Origin: Humibacter ginsenosidimutans
GTDB taxonomy: Bacteria; Actinomycetota; Actinomycetes; Actinomycetales; Microbacteriaceae
Length of the DNA stretch: 64,000 nt
NCBI RefSeq assembly: GCF_007859675.1
Contig: NZ_CP042305.1
Span: 248,001 to 312,000, forward strand
Reading direction: 5' to 3'
Shown: one piece after another, positions 10,242 through 19,247 of the stretch
Numbering within the stretch: the stretch's first letter is position 1
How the letters are laid out: each line of letters opens with the position of its first letter
Program-made: the position numbers and the translations under genes
The notes under the pieces: model-generated
What the model was told of the DNA's origin: nothing
The model's input: the letters and a program-made list of their open reading frames with translations, nothing else
The model's database searches: none

Positions 10242-12313
10242 GCAGCCCGGCGCACGGTCGGGATCGGGACCGCTCAGCCGCTTCCACCGCTACGAGGGCG
10301 GCGACCCGCTCGCGCCGCCCGTCGACCTCGCCGAGGCGCTCGACGCCATCGGCGAAGACGTGATGGCCGGCTACTCGCCGGAGCGCGCCCTGAGCGAGTT
10401 CCTGAGACGCGGCGGGCGCGACACATTGGGCCTCGACGACCTGGCGCGTCGGGTGGCGGAACGGAAGCGGGAGCTGCTGAGGCGACACGAGCTCGGGGGG
10501 ACGCTGCGGGACATCCAGAAACTGCTCGAGAACGCGGTGCTCGCCGAACGCAAACAGCTCGCGCGTGACGTCGAGATGGATGACACGGATCGAGCCTTCG
10601 CCGAGATGCGGCTGGAGAACCTGCCCCCCTCGACAGCGGCGGCCGTGAAAGAGCTGGGGGACTACGACTGGCGGTCGTCCACGGCCAAGGCCGACTACCA
10701 GAAGATCAAGGACATGCTCGGCCAGGAGCTCCTGGGTCAGCGCTTCGAAGGCATGAAGCAAACCTTGGAGAACGTGACCGACGACGACCGGCGGTCGGTG
10801 AACGAGATGCTGTCGGACCTCAACGAGCTCCTGGACAAGCACCGACGCGGAGCAGACACCCCAGAGGACTTCGAGCGGTTCATGGCCGAGCACGGCAGGT
10901 TCTTTCCCGAGAACCCGCAGAACATCGACGAGCTGATCGACGCGCTCGCCGCACGCTCCGCCGCGGCGCAGCGGATGCTCAACTCGATGACGGAGGAGCA
11001 GCGGCAGGAACTGATGGAGCTGTCGGCACAGGCCTTCGGCTCACCGCAGCTCATGCAGCAGCTGGCCGATCTCGACGACAACCTGCAGGCGTTGCGCCCA
11101 GGCGAGAACTGGAGCGGGGCGGAACGCTTCGACGGCGATCAGCCGCTCGGGCTCGCCGATGGCGCTCAGGTGCTCGCCGACCTCGCCGACCTCGACGAGC
11201 TGTCGGAGCAGCTCACCCAGGGTTACGACGGGGCGCGCCTCGACGAGCGTCGACCTCGACAAGCTGGCCCGCCAGCTCGGCGACGAGGCCGCCGTGGATG
11301 CCCGCACCCTGCGCGACCTCGAGCAGGCGTTGCGCCGCGCGGGCACGTTCCGCCGCGATTCGCGAGGCGACCTTCAGCTCACACCGAAGGCGATGCGTCA
11401 GCTCGGTCAGAGCCTCCTGCGCGACATCGCCGAGCGGATGTCGCGACGCAGGGGCGAGCGCGACGTGCGGCTCGCGGGGGCGGCGGGGGAGGCATCCGGT
11501 GCGACGAGGCCATGGGAGTTCGGCGCCACCGAGCCGTGGGACATCCCGCGCACGGTGTTGAACGGCGTGCTGCGTCGCGCGGGCGGTGCGGGTGACGGCG
11601 GCGGCTCCGGTCGGCGCATCGAGCTCGACGACATCGAGGTGGCGGAGACCGAGACGCGAACGCAGGCGGCGGTCGCGCTGCTCGTCGACACGTCGTTCTC
11701 GATGGCGATGGACGGCCGCTGGGTGCCCATGAAGCGCACCGCGCTCGCCCTGCACACGCTGATCCGCACCCGGTTCAGGGACGACAGCCTGCAGCTCATC
11801 GGGTTCTCGCGGCACGCGCAGGTGATGGAGATCGAGGAGCTCACCGGGCTCGACGCCATGTGGGACAAGGGCACCAACCTGCACCACGCGCTGCTCTTGG
11901 CGAACCGGCACTTCCGCAAGCATCCCGACGCTCAGCCCGTGCTGCTCGTGGTGACTGACGGCGAGCCCACCTCGCACCTCGAGGCCGACGGCTCCGTGCG
12001 ATTCGCCTACCCGCCGCATCCGGTCACCATCGCCCGCACAGTGGAGGAGCTGGATGCCTCAGCCCGCCTCGGCGCGCAGATCACGATCTTCCGTCTCGGC
12101 TCCGATCCAGGGCTGGCGCGCTTCGTCGACTCGCTCGCGAACCGCGTCGGCGGACGCGTGGTCGCCCCCGAGCTCGGCGACCTCGGGGTCGCCGTCGTGG
12201 ACAGCTTCCTCGGTTCGAGGTGGGGCGGTGGCTACGGCGCCGAGGCCGGGGGAGCAGCGGGCGGGGGCTGGTTCGGCCGCGGCGGCTGGGTGGACGGCGA
12301 GCTGTTCGGGTAG
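10234..12313 (+). pseudogene. VWA domain protein, interrupted by a single-base frameshift
   Basis: This is the partner of the upstream AAA+ ATPase. Codons 1-338 (ATG at 10234) form a long helical, acidic region. The frame then switches by one base near 11248 and another 354 codons follow to 12313. They contain a VWA metal-binding domain with the MIDAS motif DTSFSM and the later Thr/Asp elements (KGTNLHHA, VVTDGEP). Dropping the C at 11248 restores an uninterrupted product of about 692 residues reading LDEVDLDKLARQLGDEA across the junction. Both halves look conserved, so a sequencing error or very recent mutation is likelier than old decay. Confidence 0.85.
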
Positions 12314-12340
12314 CGCCGGTCCATCGGCCTGGTCGGCCGG

Positions 12341-13186
12341 TCACGCGCCGGCGCGGATGGCGATGATGCCCGCGACGGCGCAGAACGTGGCCACGGTGCG
12401 CCAGCGGTTGAAGCGCTCGCCGAAGAACAGCACCCCGATCAGCCCGGCCGCCAGCACGCCGGTCTCGCGCAGCGCCGAGACGAGGGCGAGCGGTGCGACG
12501 GACTGCGCCCAGACGACGATCGTGTAGGCGGCGACCGAGAGCACGCCGCCTGCGCTGCCGCGCACGACGTTGTGTGGCGCAGCGACAAGGAACGCGCGTC
12601 GATCCTTCGACAGCGCGAGGCACACGAGCGGGATGGTGAGCCCCTGGGCGAGGAACAGCCACGACGCGTAGCTCAGGGCATCCCCCGACGCACGCACGCC
12701 GACGCCGTCGACCACGGAGTACGCCGTGATCGAGGCGCCCACCGCCACGGCCATGAGCACGCCGACGAGGTTCGAGCGCCCTGAGCCGGCCCAGGCCACG
12801 GCGAGCAGGGCCGCGGCGACCACGCCGACGCCGACGAGCTGCATGATCGTGAGCCGCTCGCCGAGCACCGTGACGGCGATGACGGTCACGCCGAGCACGG
12901 CGATCCCCCTGGTGAGCGGGTAGGCGCGCGAGAACTCCGTCTTCTCGTACGCGGCGGTGAGCAGAATCAGATAGACCGTCTGGATGCCCGCGGAGACGAG
13001 CAGGTACGGCCACGCTCCTGCGGCTGGCAGCGGGAACAGCAGGCATCCGGCGACCCCGGCGGCGAGGTAGACGACGCCGATGAGCGCCGACGACACGAGA
13101 CGCTGGGGGATGGCCTTCGCGATCGCGTTCCACGCGCCGTGCATCACGGCGGAGCCGAGCACAGCGACGAGGACGAGTCCGCTCAC
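12341..13186 (-). CDS. EamA/DMT family transporter
   Basis: This 281-residue protein has about nine or ten hydrophobic helices in two repeats, typical of the drug/metabolite transporter superfamily (EamA). The second repeat contains APLALVSALRETGVLAAGLIG and ends GIIAIRAGA. The start is the GTG at 13186, which overlaps the stop of the upstream phosphatase-superfamily gene by 4 bases (GTGA), so the pair is coupled. The longer upstream frame is Arg-rich and not credible. The substrate is unknown; coupling suggests it carries the enzyme's substrate or product. Confidence 0.88.
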   Translation of the reverse strand: MSGLVLVAVLGSAVMHGAWNAIAKAIPQRLVSSALIGVVYLAAGVAGCLLFPLPAAGAWPYLLVSAGIQTVYLILLTAAYEKTEFSRAYPLTRGIAVLGVTVIAVTVLGERLTIMQLVGVGVVAAALLAVAWAGSGRSNLVGVLMAVAVGASITAYSVVDGVGVRASGDALSYASWLFLAQGLTIPLVCLALSKDRRAFLVAAPHNVVRGSAGGVLSVAAYTIVVWAQSVAPLALVSALRETGVLAAGLIGVLFFGERFNRWRTVATFCAVAGIIAIRAGA

Positions 13187-14076
13187 GCCGGCGTCGACGC
13201 AGTGGCGGGGGCGTCGTCCCGGTGACCGAACGGTGCACCCTCGAAGTCGGCGTCGGCGGGCACAGGGATGCCGAGCGCGTGCAGCACGTGGGGAGCGATG
13301 TCGGCGTGATCGACGCCTGCGCCGTGCTCGGCGTGGATGCCGGGGCCCGCCGCCGCGATCCACGCGTTGCGCTCCTCGACGCTGTCGCCGCCGTGGTGCC
13401 CGGCGTCGAGATGGCCGTGATCGGTGACGACGATGACCGTCCACTCCTCGTCGCTGCGGTGCGGTCTCGCCTCGATGGCGGCCAGGAGCACGCCGAGCTG
13501 CTCGTCGCACGTCTCGATGGCGGACCGGTAGCGAGCGGTGACGCCTTCGTGATGGCCCACCGTGTCGGGCAGCACGACGTAGCTGAAGACGGCGGCGTGA
13601 TCGCGCAGCAGCAGCTCTCGGGCGGTGCGCGAGATCACCGCGTCGTCCATCACGGCCACGATGCTCAGGTCACCGTCTTCGGCCCCCGGTGCGAGCTCCG
13701 GCCGGTAGCCGCCGGCGCGGAACACCGGTCCGCCGCCCGCCTCGGTGACGAGTTGTCCCCACGACGCGGCGGCGAAAGTCGTGGCTTCGGGCAAGACCGT
13801 TCTGATGCGGGTGAGGAAGTCCGGGTAGCACTCGAAGCGGTGCGAGTGCAGGTCGTTGTCGCGCACGCCGTGCAGGTCGCTGTAGGTGCCGGTGGCGACG
13901 GTGGACCACACGGGCCCGGAGATCGTCGGGTTCGCGGGATGCACCGGCACGGTCGCGAAGAAGCCGTCGGTCGCGATGCTGTCGAGCCACGGCGTGCTGG
14001 CGGCGCGCACTTCGTCGTCGCGCACGCCGTCCCAGGCGACGACGAGAACGTGGCTGCTGAGGTGGGACTGACTCAT
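13183..14076 (-). CDS. Alkaline phosphatase superfamily / nucleotide pyrophosphatase-like enzyme
   Basis: This 297-residue enzyme has the metal-dependent fold of type I phosphodiesterases and alkaline phosphatases. Visible elements are the first metal Asp in VVAWDGVRDD (about residue 15), the nucleophile region NPTISGPVWSTVATG, the second-metal segment LPDTVGHHEG, and VVTDHGHLDAGHHGG with the third Asp/His set. No signal peptide is seen, so it acts in the cytoplasm. It is coupled to an EamA transporter downstream and follows a LysR regulator. The substrate could be a phosphodiester, phosphomonoester or phosphonate; the sequence does not decide. Confidence 0.85.
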   Translation of the reverse strand: MSQSHLSSHVLVVAWDGVRDDEVRAASTPWLDSIATDGFFATVPVHPANPTISGPVWSTVATGTYSDLHGVRDNDLHSHRFECYPDFLTRIRTVLPEATTFAAASWGQLVTEAGGGPVFRAGGYRPELAPGAEDGDLSIVAVMDDAVISRTARELLLRDHAAVFSYVVLPDTVGHHEGVTARYRSAIETCDEQLGVLLAAIEARPHRSDEEWTVIVVTDHGHLDAGHHGGDSVEERNAWIAAAGPGIHAEHGAGVDHADIAPHVLHALGIPVPADADFEGAPFGHRDDAPATASTPA

Positions 14077-14142
14077 GGTGTCCGACGCTACGCCGACCGG
14101 ATCGTCGCCAATCGCGCCGCAACCGATGGGACTATCGGTTCT

Positions 14143-14994
14143 TCACGCACGGACCGCGTCGAAGAGCGCACGGCACAACACGGTGTCCCGTTCCGCGCGG
14201 CGGCACACCAGGCGCTCCTCGAGCACGATCGCGGGATCTTTGATGTCGAGCATGACCAGGCGAGGGTCGTCGATCATCTCGTTCTCGGCGATCACCGCGA
14301 CGCCCAGGCCGGCCGTCGCGGCGGCGAGCGCACCCTCGCGGGAGTCGGCCTCGAGTGCCGTGCGCAGCTCGGTGCCGTTCGCCGCGCTCTCCAGTGCCGC
14401 CCTGCTGGCACTGCCCGACTCGCGCAGGATCAGGCGTTCCTTCAGAAGCCTCGTGAGCCGCACGGTCTTCTGCCCGGCGAATGCGTGATCGGTGCGCACG
14501 ACGGCGGTCAGCGTCTGGCGGTCGACGACGCGCGAGGCGAGGTCGTCGTCATCGGCGACCCCTGCCGCGATGATCACATCGTCGAGTCCGGAGCGCAGCC
14601 GGGCGACCAGCCGTTCCGCGTTGTCGGAGCCGAGACGCACCGCGACTGCGGGGTACTGCTCCCGCACCGCAGCGATCAGGGGGATGGCGTGCACCGGGGC
14701 ATCCGCGGAGATGCGCAGCTGAACGCCGTCGAGTCGCTGGGCGGATTCGAGGATGCCGCGTGCCCGGCCCTCGAGTTCGAACAGGCGCCTGCTCACCTCG
14801 TGCAGCCGTTCACCGAGCGGGGTGAGCGCGATGCTCGCTGCACGTCGCTCGATCAGCGTGACGCCGTACTCCGCTTCGAGGGCGGCGACCTGCTCGGACA
14901 CCGTGGGCTGTCGAACGCCGAGGTCGCGCGCGGCCGCCGAGAAACCGCCCGTCGAGGCGACGGCGTCGAAGGATCGGAGCTGCGTGATGCGCAT
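14143..14994 (-). CDS. LysR family transcriptional regulator
   Basis: This 283-residue LysR regulator has an N-terminal winged helix (RSFDAVASTGGFSAAARDLGVRQPTVSEQVAALE, about residues 7-40) and a C-terminal effector-binding domain. Its start codon lies inside a perfect dyad with LysR-box geometry (14991-15009), which suggests autoregulation. The phosphatase-superfamily and EamA genes follow 66 bases downstream on the same strand and are its likely targets. LysR regulators of this general type occur beside aminoethylphosphonate genes in other bacteria, but nothing here proves that effector. Confidence 0.92.
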   Translation of the reverse strand: MRITQLRSFDAVASTGGFSAAARDLGVRQPTVSEQVAALEAEYGVTLIERRAASIALTPLGERLHEVSRRLFELEGRARGILESAQRLDGVQLRISADAPVHAIPLIAAVREQYPAVAVRLGSDNAERLVARLRSGLDDVIIAAGVADDDDLASRVVDRQTLTAVVRTDHAFAGQKTVRLTRLLKERLILRESGSASRAALESAANGTELRTALEADSREGALAAATAGLGVAVIAENEMIDDPRLVMLDIKDPAIVLEERLVCRRAERDTVLCRALFDAVRA

Positions 14995-15009
14995 AGGGAG
15001 AGCCTATGC
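14991..15009. promoter_or_regulatory. LysR-type operator, perfect inverted repeat
   Basis: GCATAGG-N5-CCTATGC is a perfect 7-bp inverted repeat. It contains the T-N11-A core expected of LysR-family sites (T14994, A15006) and overlaps the lysR start codon. Confidence 0.6.
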
Positions 15010-15144
15010 AGGCAGCGGAGTCGCAGTGCCGCCAGACCGTGGGGCTGTTCCGTCGGAGCGACGGACCGGCGCTCGGCCATGGCTTGTGACTGCACGCGCT
15101 CGTAGACTCGTGCACACACCGCGACGCTCATGGGGGAGACGATC

Positions 15145-15315
15145 ATGGCCGATCTCGAGACGCAGGCTCTCATCGCCGACGCACGGCAGGCGGCGAGTGC
15201 CGCGAGTTTCGACATTCAGCAGTTGCCGGAGAACTCGATCGAGCGCCGGGCGCTGCACAATCTCATCACCGCTGTCGACGCGCTGATCTCCGCCGTCGAC
15301 TCGGGCGACGACTGA
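15145..15315 (+). CDS. Small hypothetical protein, 56 aa
   Basis: This 56-residue acidic, helical-looking protein (MADLETQALIADARQAAS at its start) has no cysteine, signal peptide or membrane segment. The ATG at 15145 is preceded by GGGGGAG at good spacing, which argues for the shorter of two in-frame starts (the other is at 15130). It is divergent from lysR and convergent with the HNH nuclease gene. No function can be given. Confidence 0.7.
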   Translation: MADLETQALIADARQAASAASFDIQQLPENSIERRALHNLITAVDALISAVDSGDD

Positions 15316-15352
15316 GGGGTTCCGGCGAAGCGGGAATCAGCGCATCGCCGTC

Positions 15353-16783
15353 TTAGAACGGCGGCGGGTCCGAGTCGTATCCGGTCGGTGTTCGCACGCG
15401 GATGCCTCCGCCGGGCTTCGGATCGAGCCGGATGCCCGTGACCGACTTGAGCCTGTGCAGCCGCGGCTTGAGCGGAACGAGGTTCGCCACGTCGGTCGTG
15501 CCGCCGTCGTGCCATTCGACGACGTGGTCGATGTCGGCGTCGGGGGAGAGGTACGGCGCTGCATCGTCGTCGAGTCCATAGCGGATGCGCAGCCACAGCC
15601 TCTGGTCGGCGGTCGGACGGTAGCGCGACGCGTCGAGCACGAGCGTTGAAGGTCGCCCCGGATCGGCGATCACCTTGCGAAAGGCCGGGGCGTCGCGAAG
15701 CGCTCGGCCCGCGGATTTCGGTGGAACAGGGCCGTATCCGAGCAGCTCGGCGTAACGCCCTGCCTCGTCGATCAGCAACACCGGCTGCACGGTCGCGGCG
15801 GCGGGAGTGTCGCCTCCGGTCAGCCAGTCGATGGCGAGGTCGGCACGCAGCTGGTCGAGGGTGCGCGTCTCGCCGGCAGCGTTGCGCAACCGGCGGGCTG
15901 TGCCGCCGAGTCGCGACTCGACGCGGGCCGCGTCGACGACCGGCAGGTAGACGTTGAGCCAGGCCATGCCATCGTGGTCGGGCTCGACGCTGACACGGCG
16001 CTTCGTGCGCGCCTCCTCGTGCCGTTGCTGCAGGGTGTCGGCGCACAGTCGTTCGCGCAGCAGCCGTGCCCTCCGTCGGAACTCCCCGGCGCGAAGCCCC
16101 TCGGCGATGCCGGCCAGTCGCTCATCGAAAGCGGTCATCGCGGCCTCGTCGAGGATGCCTGCCGACGCGTCGACGGCGGCCCGCACGTGCTGCACGCTCA
16201 CGGCGCCCGCCACGAAGAGCTCGCACAGACGGGGGAGTGAGGAGGAGAGCACGTCGGCCTGGTGCGCCCAGGCACGCACGGTGTTCTCCGACACGTGCAG
16301 CCTGTGCGCGAGGTCGAAGGCGACGGAGCGCTCGGCGAAATCACGGGCATCCACACTCGGGCCGGCGCCCGCCGGCGACGCCGAGCCGCCCATGACGGCG
16401 GACGGCAGGTAGAGCTGCGGGTTGTCCCCGGCGATGTGCACGGCGTCGCGCACCGCGAAGAGCTGACGCGCGGCCAACAGATTGACCATGGTCTGCGTCG
16501 CGACTGCGTCGGCGACGGCGGCGTCCATGATGTACCCCGCCGACACGGCCTGCGGTGCAGGCTCCAGATCGATGGATGCCTGTGCGTGCGCGCCCCAATC
16601 GCTGACCACCGAGAAGCCATCGTCGTCTGCGTAGAGGTCGCTGCCCGCGTATGAGTTGTCGCCCTCCAGGTGCTGGCCGCCGTTCGTATGAAGGTTGTCA
16701 GCGGCCGCGGCGTCGAGTGGATCGATGCCGAAGGTGCGTGCGAACGTATATGCGTCACTGGTGTGCATACGCGATCCGTTCAT
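15353..16783 (-). CDS. HNH endonuclease, DUF222 / 13E12 repeat family
   Basis: This protein of about 476 residues has the DUF222 region typical of the actinobacterial 13E12 family (helical, with FDLAHRLHVSENTVRAWAHQAD and LPRLCELFVAGAVSVQHVRA). The C-terminal HNH nuclease fold reads DADIDHVVEWHDGGTTDVANL. Such genes are abundant in Microbacteriaceae and are suspected mobile or phage-defence nucleases; the function is unproven. I chose the ATG at 16783; an ATG at 16768 is also possible, and neither has a clear ribosome binding site. The promoter region is AT-rich compared with the genome. Confidence 0.88.
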   Translation of the reverse strand: MNGSRMHTSDAYTFARTFGIDPLDAAAADNLHTNGGQHLEGDNSYAGSDLYADDDGFSVVSDWGAHAQASIDLEPAPQAVSAGYIMDAAVADAVATQTMVNLLAARQLFAVRDAVHIAGDNPQLYLPSAVMGGSASPAGAGPSVDARDFAERSVAFDLAHRLHVSENTVRAWAHQADVLSSSLPRLCELFVAGAVSVQHVRAAVDASAGILDEAAMTAFDERLAGIAEGLRAGEFRRRARLLRERLCADTLQQRHEEARTKRRVSVEPDHDGMAWLNVYLPVVDAARVESRLGGTARRLRNAAGETRTLDQLRADLAIDWLTGGDTPAAATVQPVLLIDEAGRYAELLGYGPVPPKSAGRALRDAPAFRKVIADPGRPSTLVLDASRYRPTADQRLWLRIRYGLDDDAAPYLSPDADIDHVVEWHDGGTTDVANLVPLKPRLHRLKSVTGIRLDPKPGGGIRVRTPTGYDSDPPPF

Positions 16784-16900
16784 ACGAATAAATATACGAC
16801 GAATCGCCGACATTCTGGCGATGACATAGCCGGAAGCGGAGTGCCCGCGACCCTCGGACCGGCTCTTACTTGTTCGCCGCCGATCGAACAGAATCGTGAG

Positions 16901-17644
16901 ATGTCGGTTGCGCAGGTGGCGGTTCTCTCGGACGTGCACGGAAACCTCACCGCCTTCGAGGCGGTGCTCGCCGACATCTCCGCGCGGGGCATCGACACGA
17001 TCTACAGCCTCGGCGACGTTGCAGGCAAAGGACCGCGCGGTTCTCAAGCGGTCCAACTGGCCCGCGAGCGCTGCGCCGTCAACGTTCGCGGCAACTGGGA
17101 CGAACTGCTGGCATCCGACAGGGTCGACGACCCCGTGGGCGCATGGTGGCGCGACGAGCTCACCGTGGAGGATCGTCGCTGGCTCGGCTCCCTGCCTGCG
17201 TCGTACGACCTCGCCTTCGGCGGATCGGCCTTTCGACTCTTCCATGCCTCGGCCGCCAGCGTCTTCACGCGCGTGTTCGAGCAGCATTCGCCGGCCGAGT
17301 TCGAGGGCATGTTCGCCAACACTCAGCTCACTGGTCCTGGACCGCTGCCGACGGTCGTCTGCTATGGGGACATTCATGGCGCCTACGTCAAGACGGTCGC
17401 GGACCGCACGCTCGTCAACGTCGGCAGCGTGGGCAATCCGCTGGACGAGACGACTGCCTGCTACGTCGTGCTCACCGCCTCGCGGACAGCCCGCCCGGAG
17501 GCGCCGACGGTCGAGTTCGTGCGCGTCGCCTATGACAGGGAAGCGGAGGTCGCCATCGCGATGGCCAGCGGGATGCCCGAGGCGGAGGCCTACGCCATCG
17601 AACTGCGCACTGCGGTCTATCGCGGGTTCCAGACCCCGGACTGA
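16901..17644 (+). CDS. Metallophosphoesterase, YfcE/MJ0936-type
   Basis: This 247-residue calcineurin-like phosphoesterase has the ordered metal motifs DVHGN (residues 11-15), GDVAGKGP, GNWDE, a central His in FRLFHAS, and GDIHGAY. The family hydrolyses phosphomonoesters or diesters with two metals; the natural substrate is unknown. The ATG at 16901 puts the first motif about ten residues from the N terminus, as in relatives. It is divergent from the HNH nuclease and followed by an iron-box-controlled gene. It has no membrane or export signal. Confidence 0.88.
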   Translation: MSVAQVAVLSDVHGNLTAFEAVLADISARGIDTIYSLGDVAGKGPRGSQAVQLARERCAVNVRGNWDELLASDRVDDPVGAWWRDELTVEDRRWLGSLPASYDLAFGGSAFRLFHASAASVFTRVFEQHSPAEFEGMFANTQLTGPGPLPTVVCYGDIHGAYVKTVADRTLVNVGSVGNPLDETTACYVVLTASRTARPEAPTVEFVRVAYDREAEVAIAMASGMPEAEAYAIELRTAVYRGFQTPD

Positions 17645-17659
17645 ACCAACTTCGCACAC

Positions 17660-17678
17660 TTAGGGTTGCCTAACCTAA
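17660..17678. promoter_or_regulatory. DtxR/IdeR-type iron box
   Basis: TTAGGGTTGCCTAACCTAA matches the classical DtxR operator TTAGGTTAGCCTAACCTAA at 17 of 19 positions. It lies about 140 bases upstream of the siderophore-interacting protein gene and just after the metallophosphoesterase stop. It predicts iron-dependent repression of the downstream gene. Confidence 0.8.
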
Positions 17679-17819
17679 CCGCAGCCGATAGTGTCGTGGC
17701 CGCGGGCATCCGCAGCACCAGTCCACAGCCCGGGGCGGGCGGTGTCGGTGCGCGGATGCCCGACCACCCGAATGCACCGCGCCTCACTCTCTCGACGGCG
17801 CCGAGCCGAGGAGATCGAG

Positions 17820-18560
17820 ATGGCGGCCAACTGGCAGCGTGGCGTGCTCAAGGCGATGGGCGTGAAGAACCATTCGGCGCGGGTGATCGACGTCACCGAC
17901 CTCACGCCGTGGTACCGCCGCATCCGCCTCTCGGCGCCCGGGTTTCTCGACGAGATCGCCCTGCATCCGACGATCTGGCTGCGGCTGTGGGTGCCGTCGC
18001 TCACCAGCGACAAGGTGGTGCAGCGCGGCTACACGATTCTCGAGCCCGACGTCGCGGCGGGGGAGTTCAGCCTCGACTTCGTGCTGCACGAGCCGACCGG
18101 GCCTGCCGCGGCGTGGGCGAAGAGCGCCGTCGTCGGCACGACAGCAGAGGTCGCGCACACCCCGCAGCGCCTCACCATCGACCCGCAGACCCGCCTGCTC
18201 GTGCTCGCGGGCGACACCACGGCGCTGCCCGCCATCAACACGATGCTGCAGCACGCGCCCGAGGATGCCGTCAAGCACGTCGTCGTGCAAGACGACCACG
18301 ACGACCACGAGGCGCTTCCCCTCGCGGCGGATGCCCGCACCACGGTGTCGTGGGCCGCGCCCGACGCGACCGGAGCGAGTGTCGTCGCCGGGCTGCAGGC
18401 ATCCCTGCCGCACGAGGTTCCGGATGCCGTCTACCTCTGGGCCGCGGGCGAGCGCAAACTCGTGAAGGCGGTCAGGGAGTACGCACGCGGCACGCTCGGC
18501 CTGGACCGGCACCGTCACCACGCGCAGAACTACTGGATCCAGGGTTACAACGCGGGATAG
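17820..18560 (+). CDS. Siderophore-interacting protein (FAD/NAD(P)H ferric reductase family)
   Basis: This 246-residue cytoplasmic flavoprotein of the SIP/ViuB family reduces ferric siderophores to release iron. The FAD-binding domain is first (YRRIRLSAPG, then the flavin motif RGYTILEP near residue 64), followed by the SIP C-terminal domain. That domain has LVLAGDTTALPAINTML and VYLWAAGERKLVKAVREYAR and ends HHAQNYWIQGYNAG. The ATG at 17820 follows GAGGAG. The DtxR-like box upstream predicts induction under iron limitation. No siderophore transporter or synthesis gene is in the window. Confidence 0.92.
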   Translation: MAANWQRGVLKAMGVKNHSARVIDVTDLTPWYRRIRLSAPGFLDEIALHPTIWLRLWVPSLTSDKVVQRGYTILEPDVAAGEFSLDFVLHEPTGPAAAWAKSAVVGTTAEVAHTPQRLTIDPQTRLLVLAGDTTALPAINTMLQHAPEDAVKHVVVQDDHDDHEALPLAADARTTVSWAAPDATGASVVAGLQASLPHEVPDAVYLWAAGERKLVKAVREYARGTLGLDRHRHHAQNYWIQGYNAG

Positions 18561-18599
18561 GACGTCACGGCCGTCGCGGGGTGATCGGCGGCCGGACGA

Positions 18600-19247
18600 T
18601 CAGCGATCGACGTCGCCGAGATAGGCGAGCACGGCCATCACCCGCCGGTTGGTGCCGTCGTCGGGTGCGAGGCCCAGCTTGTCGAACGTGGTCGTCGTGT
18701 ACTTGCTGATCGCACCTTCGCTGAGGTGCAGGCGTTCGGCGATGGCGCTGTTGGAGAGGCCCTCGGCCATCAGCGAGAGCAGTTCGCGCTCGCGGTCGGT
18801 GAGCGCGCTCAGCCTCGCCTGGGGTCGGTCGAGGAGCTTCGCCACGACGACGGGGTCGAGCGCGGTGCCGCCGCTCGCAACCCGTTCCAGGCTGCCGATG
18901 AACTGCTCGTCGTCGAAGACGCGGTCTTTGAGCAGATAGCCGACGCCGCCGTTGCCGTCGGCCAGCAGTTCGCGCGCATAGAGGTGCTCGACGTGCTGGG
19001 ACAGCACGAGCACGGGCAGACCCGGCACCTGCGCTCGCGCGGCGAGGGCGGCGCGCAGGCCGTCGTCGGTGTTGTCGGGCGGCATGCGCACGTCGACGAC
19101 GGCGACCTCCGGGCGGTGCTCGAGCAGCGCGACGAGCGCCTCCGGCCCGGTCGCCGCGGTGGCGACGACGTCGTGACCGAACGCCTGCAACAGCCGCACG
19201 AGACCCTCGCGCAGCAGGAACTGGTCTTCGGCGACGACTATTCGCAC
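18600..19247 (-). CDS. LuxR/NarL-type response regulator
   Basis: This 215-residue response regulator has a receiver domain (AEDQFLLREGL at the start, phospho-acceptor Asp in VAVVDVRMP near residue 52, Lys in LLKDRVF) and a C-terminal LuxR helix-turn-helix (LTDRERELLSLMAEGLSNSAIAERL region). It overlaps the 3' end of the histidine-kinase gene by 10 bases, so the two form a coupled pair. Targets are not known; the membrane-protein gene at the head of the operon is a candidate. Confidence 0.93.
   Translation of the reverse strand: MRIVVAEDQFLLREGLVRLLQAFGHDVVATAATGPEALVALLEHRPEVAVVDVRMPPDNTDDGLRAALAARAQVPGLPVLVLSQHVEHLYARELLADGNGGVGYLLKDRVFDDEQFIGSLERVASGGTALDPVVVAKLLDRPQARLSALTDRERELLSLMAEGLSNSAIAERLHLSEGAISKYTTTTFDKLGLAPDDGTNRRVMAVLAYLGDVDR

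Noticed and set aside
11159..11595. Programmed frameshifting in the VWA gene
   Set aside because: No slippery heptamer, stop codon or downstream structure typical of programmed frameshifts is visible at 11248; a one-base error or mutation is simpler.
13183..14076. Calling the phosphatase-superfamily enzyme phosphonoacetate hydrolase
   Set aside because: It shares the superfamily metal motifs, but nothing in the sequence or neighbours singles out phosphonoacetate.
15353..16783. HNH gene as part of a mobile element
   Set aside because: No integrase, transposase, flanking repeats or composition change is seen; 13E12-type genes are commonly dispersed in such genomes.
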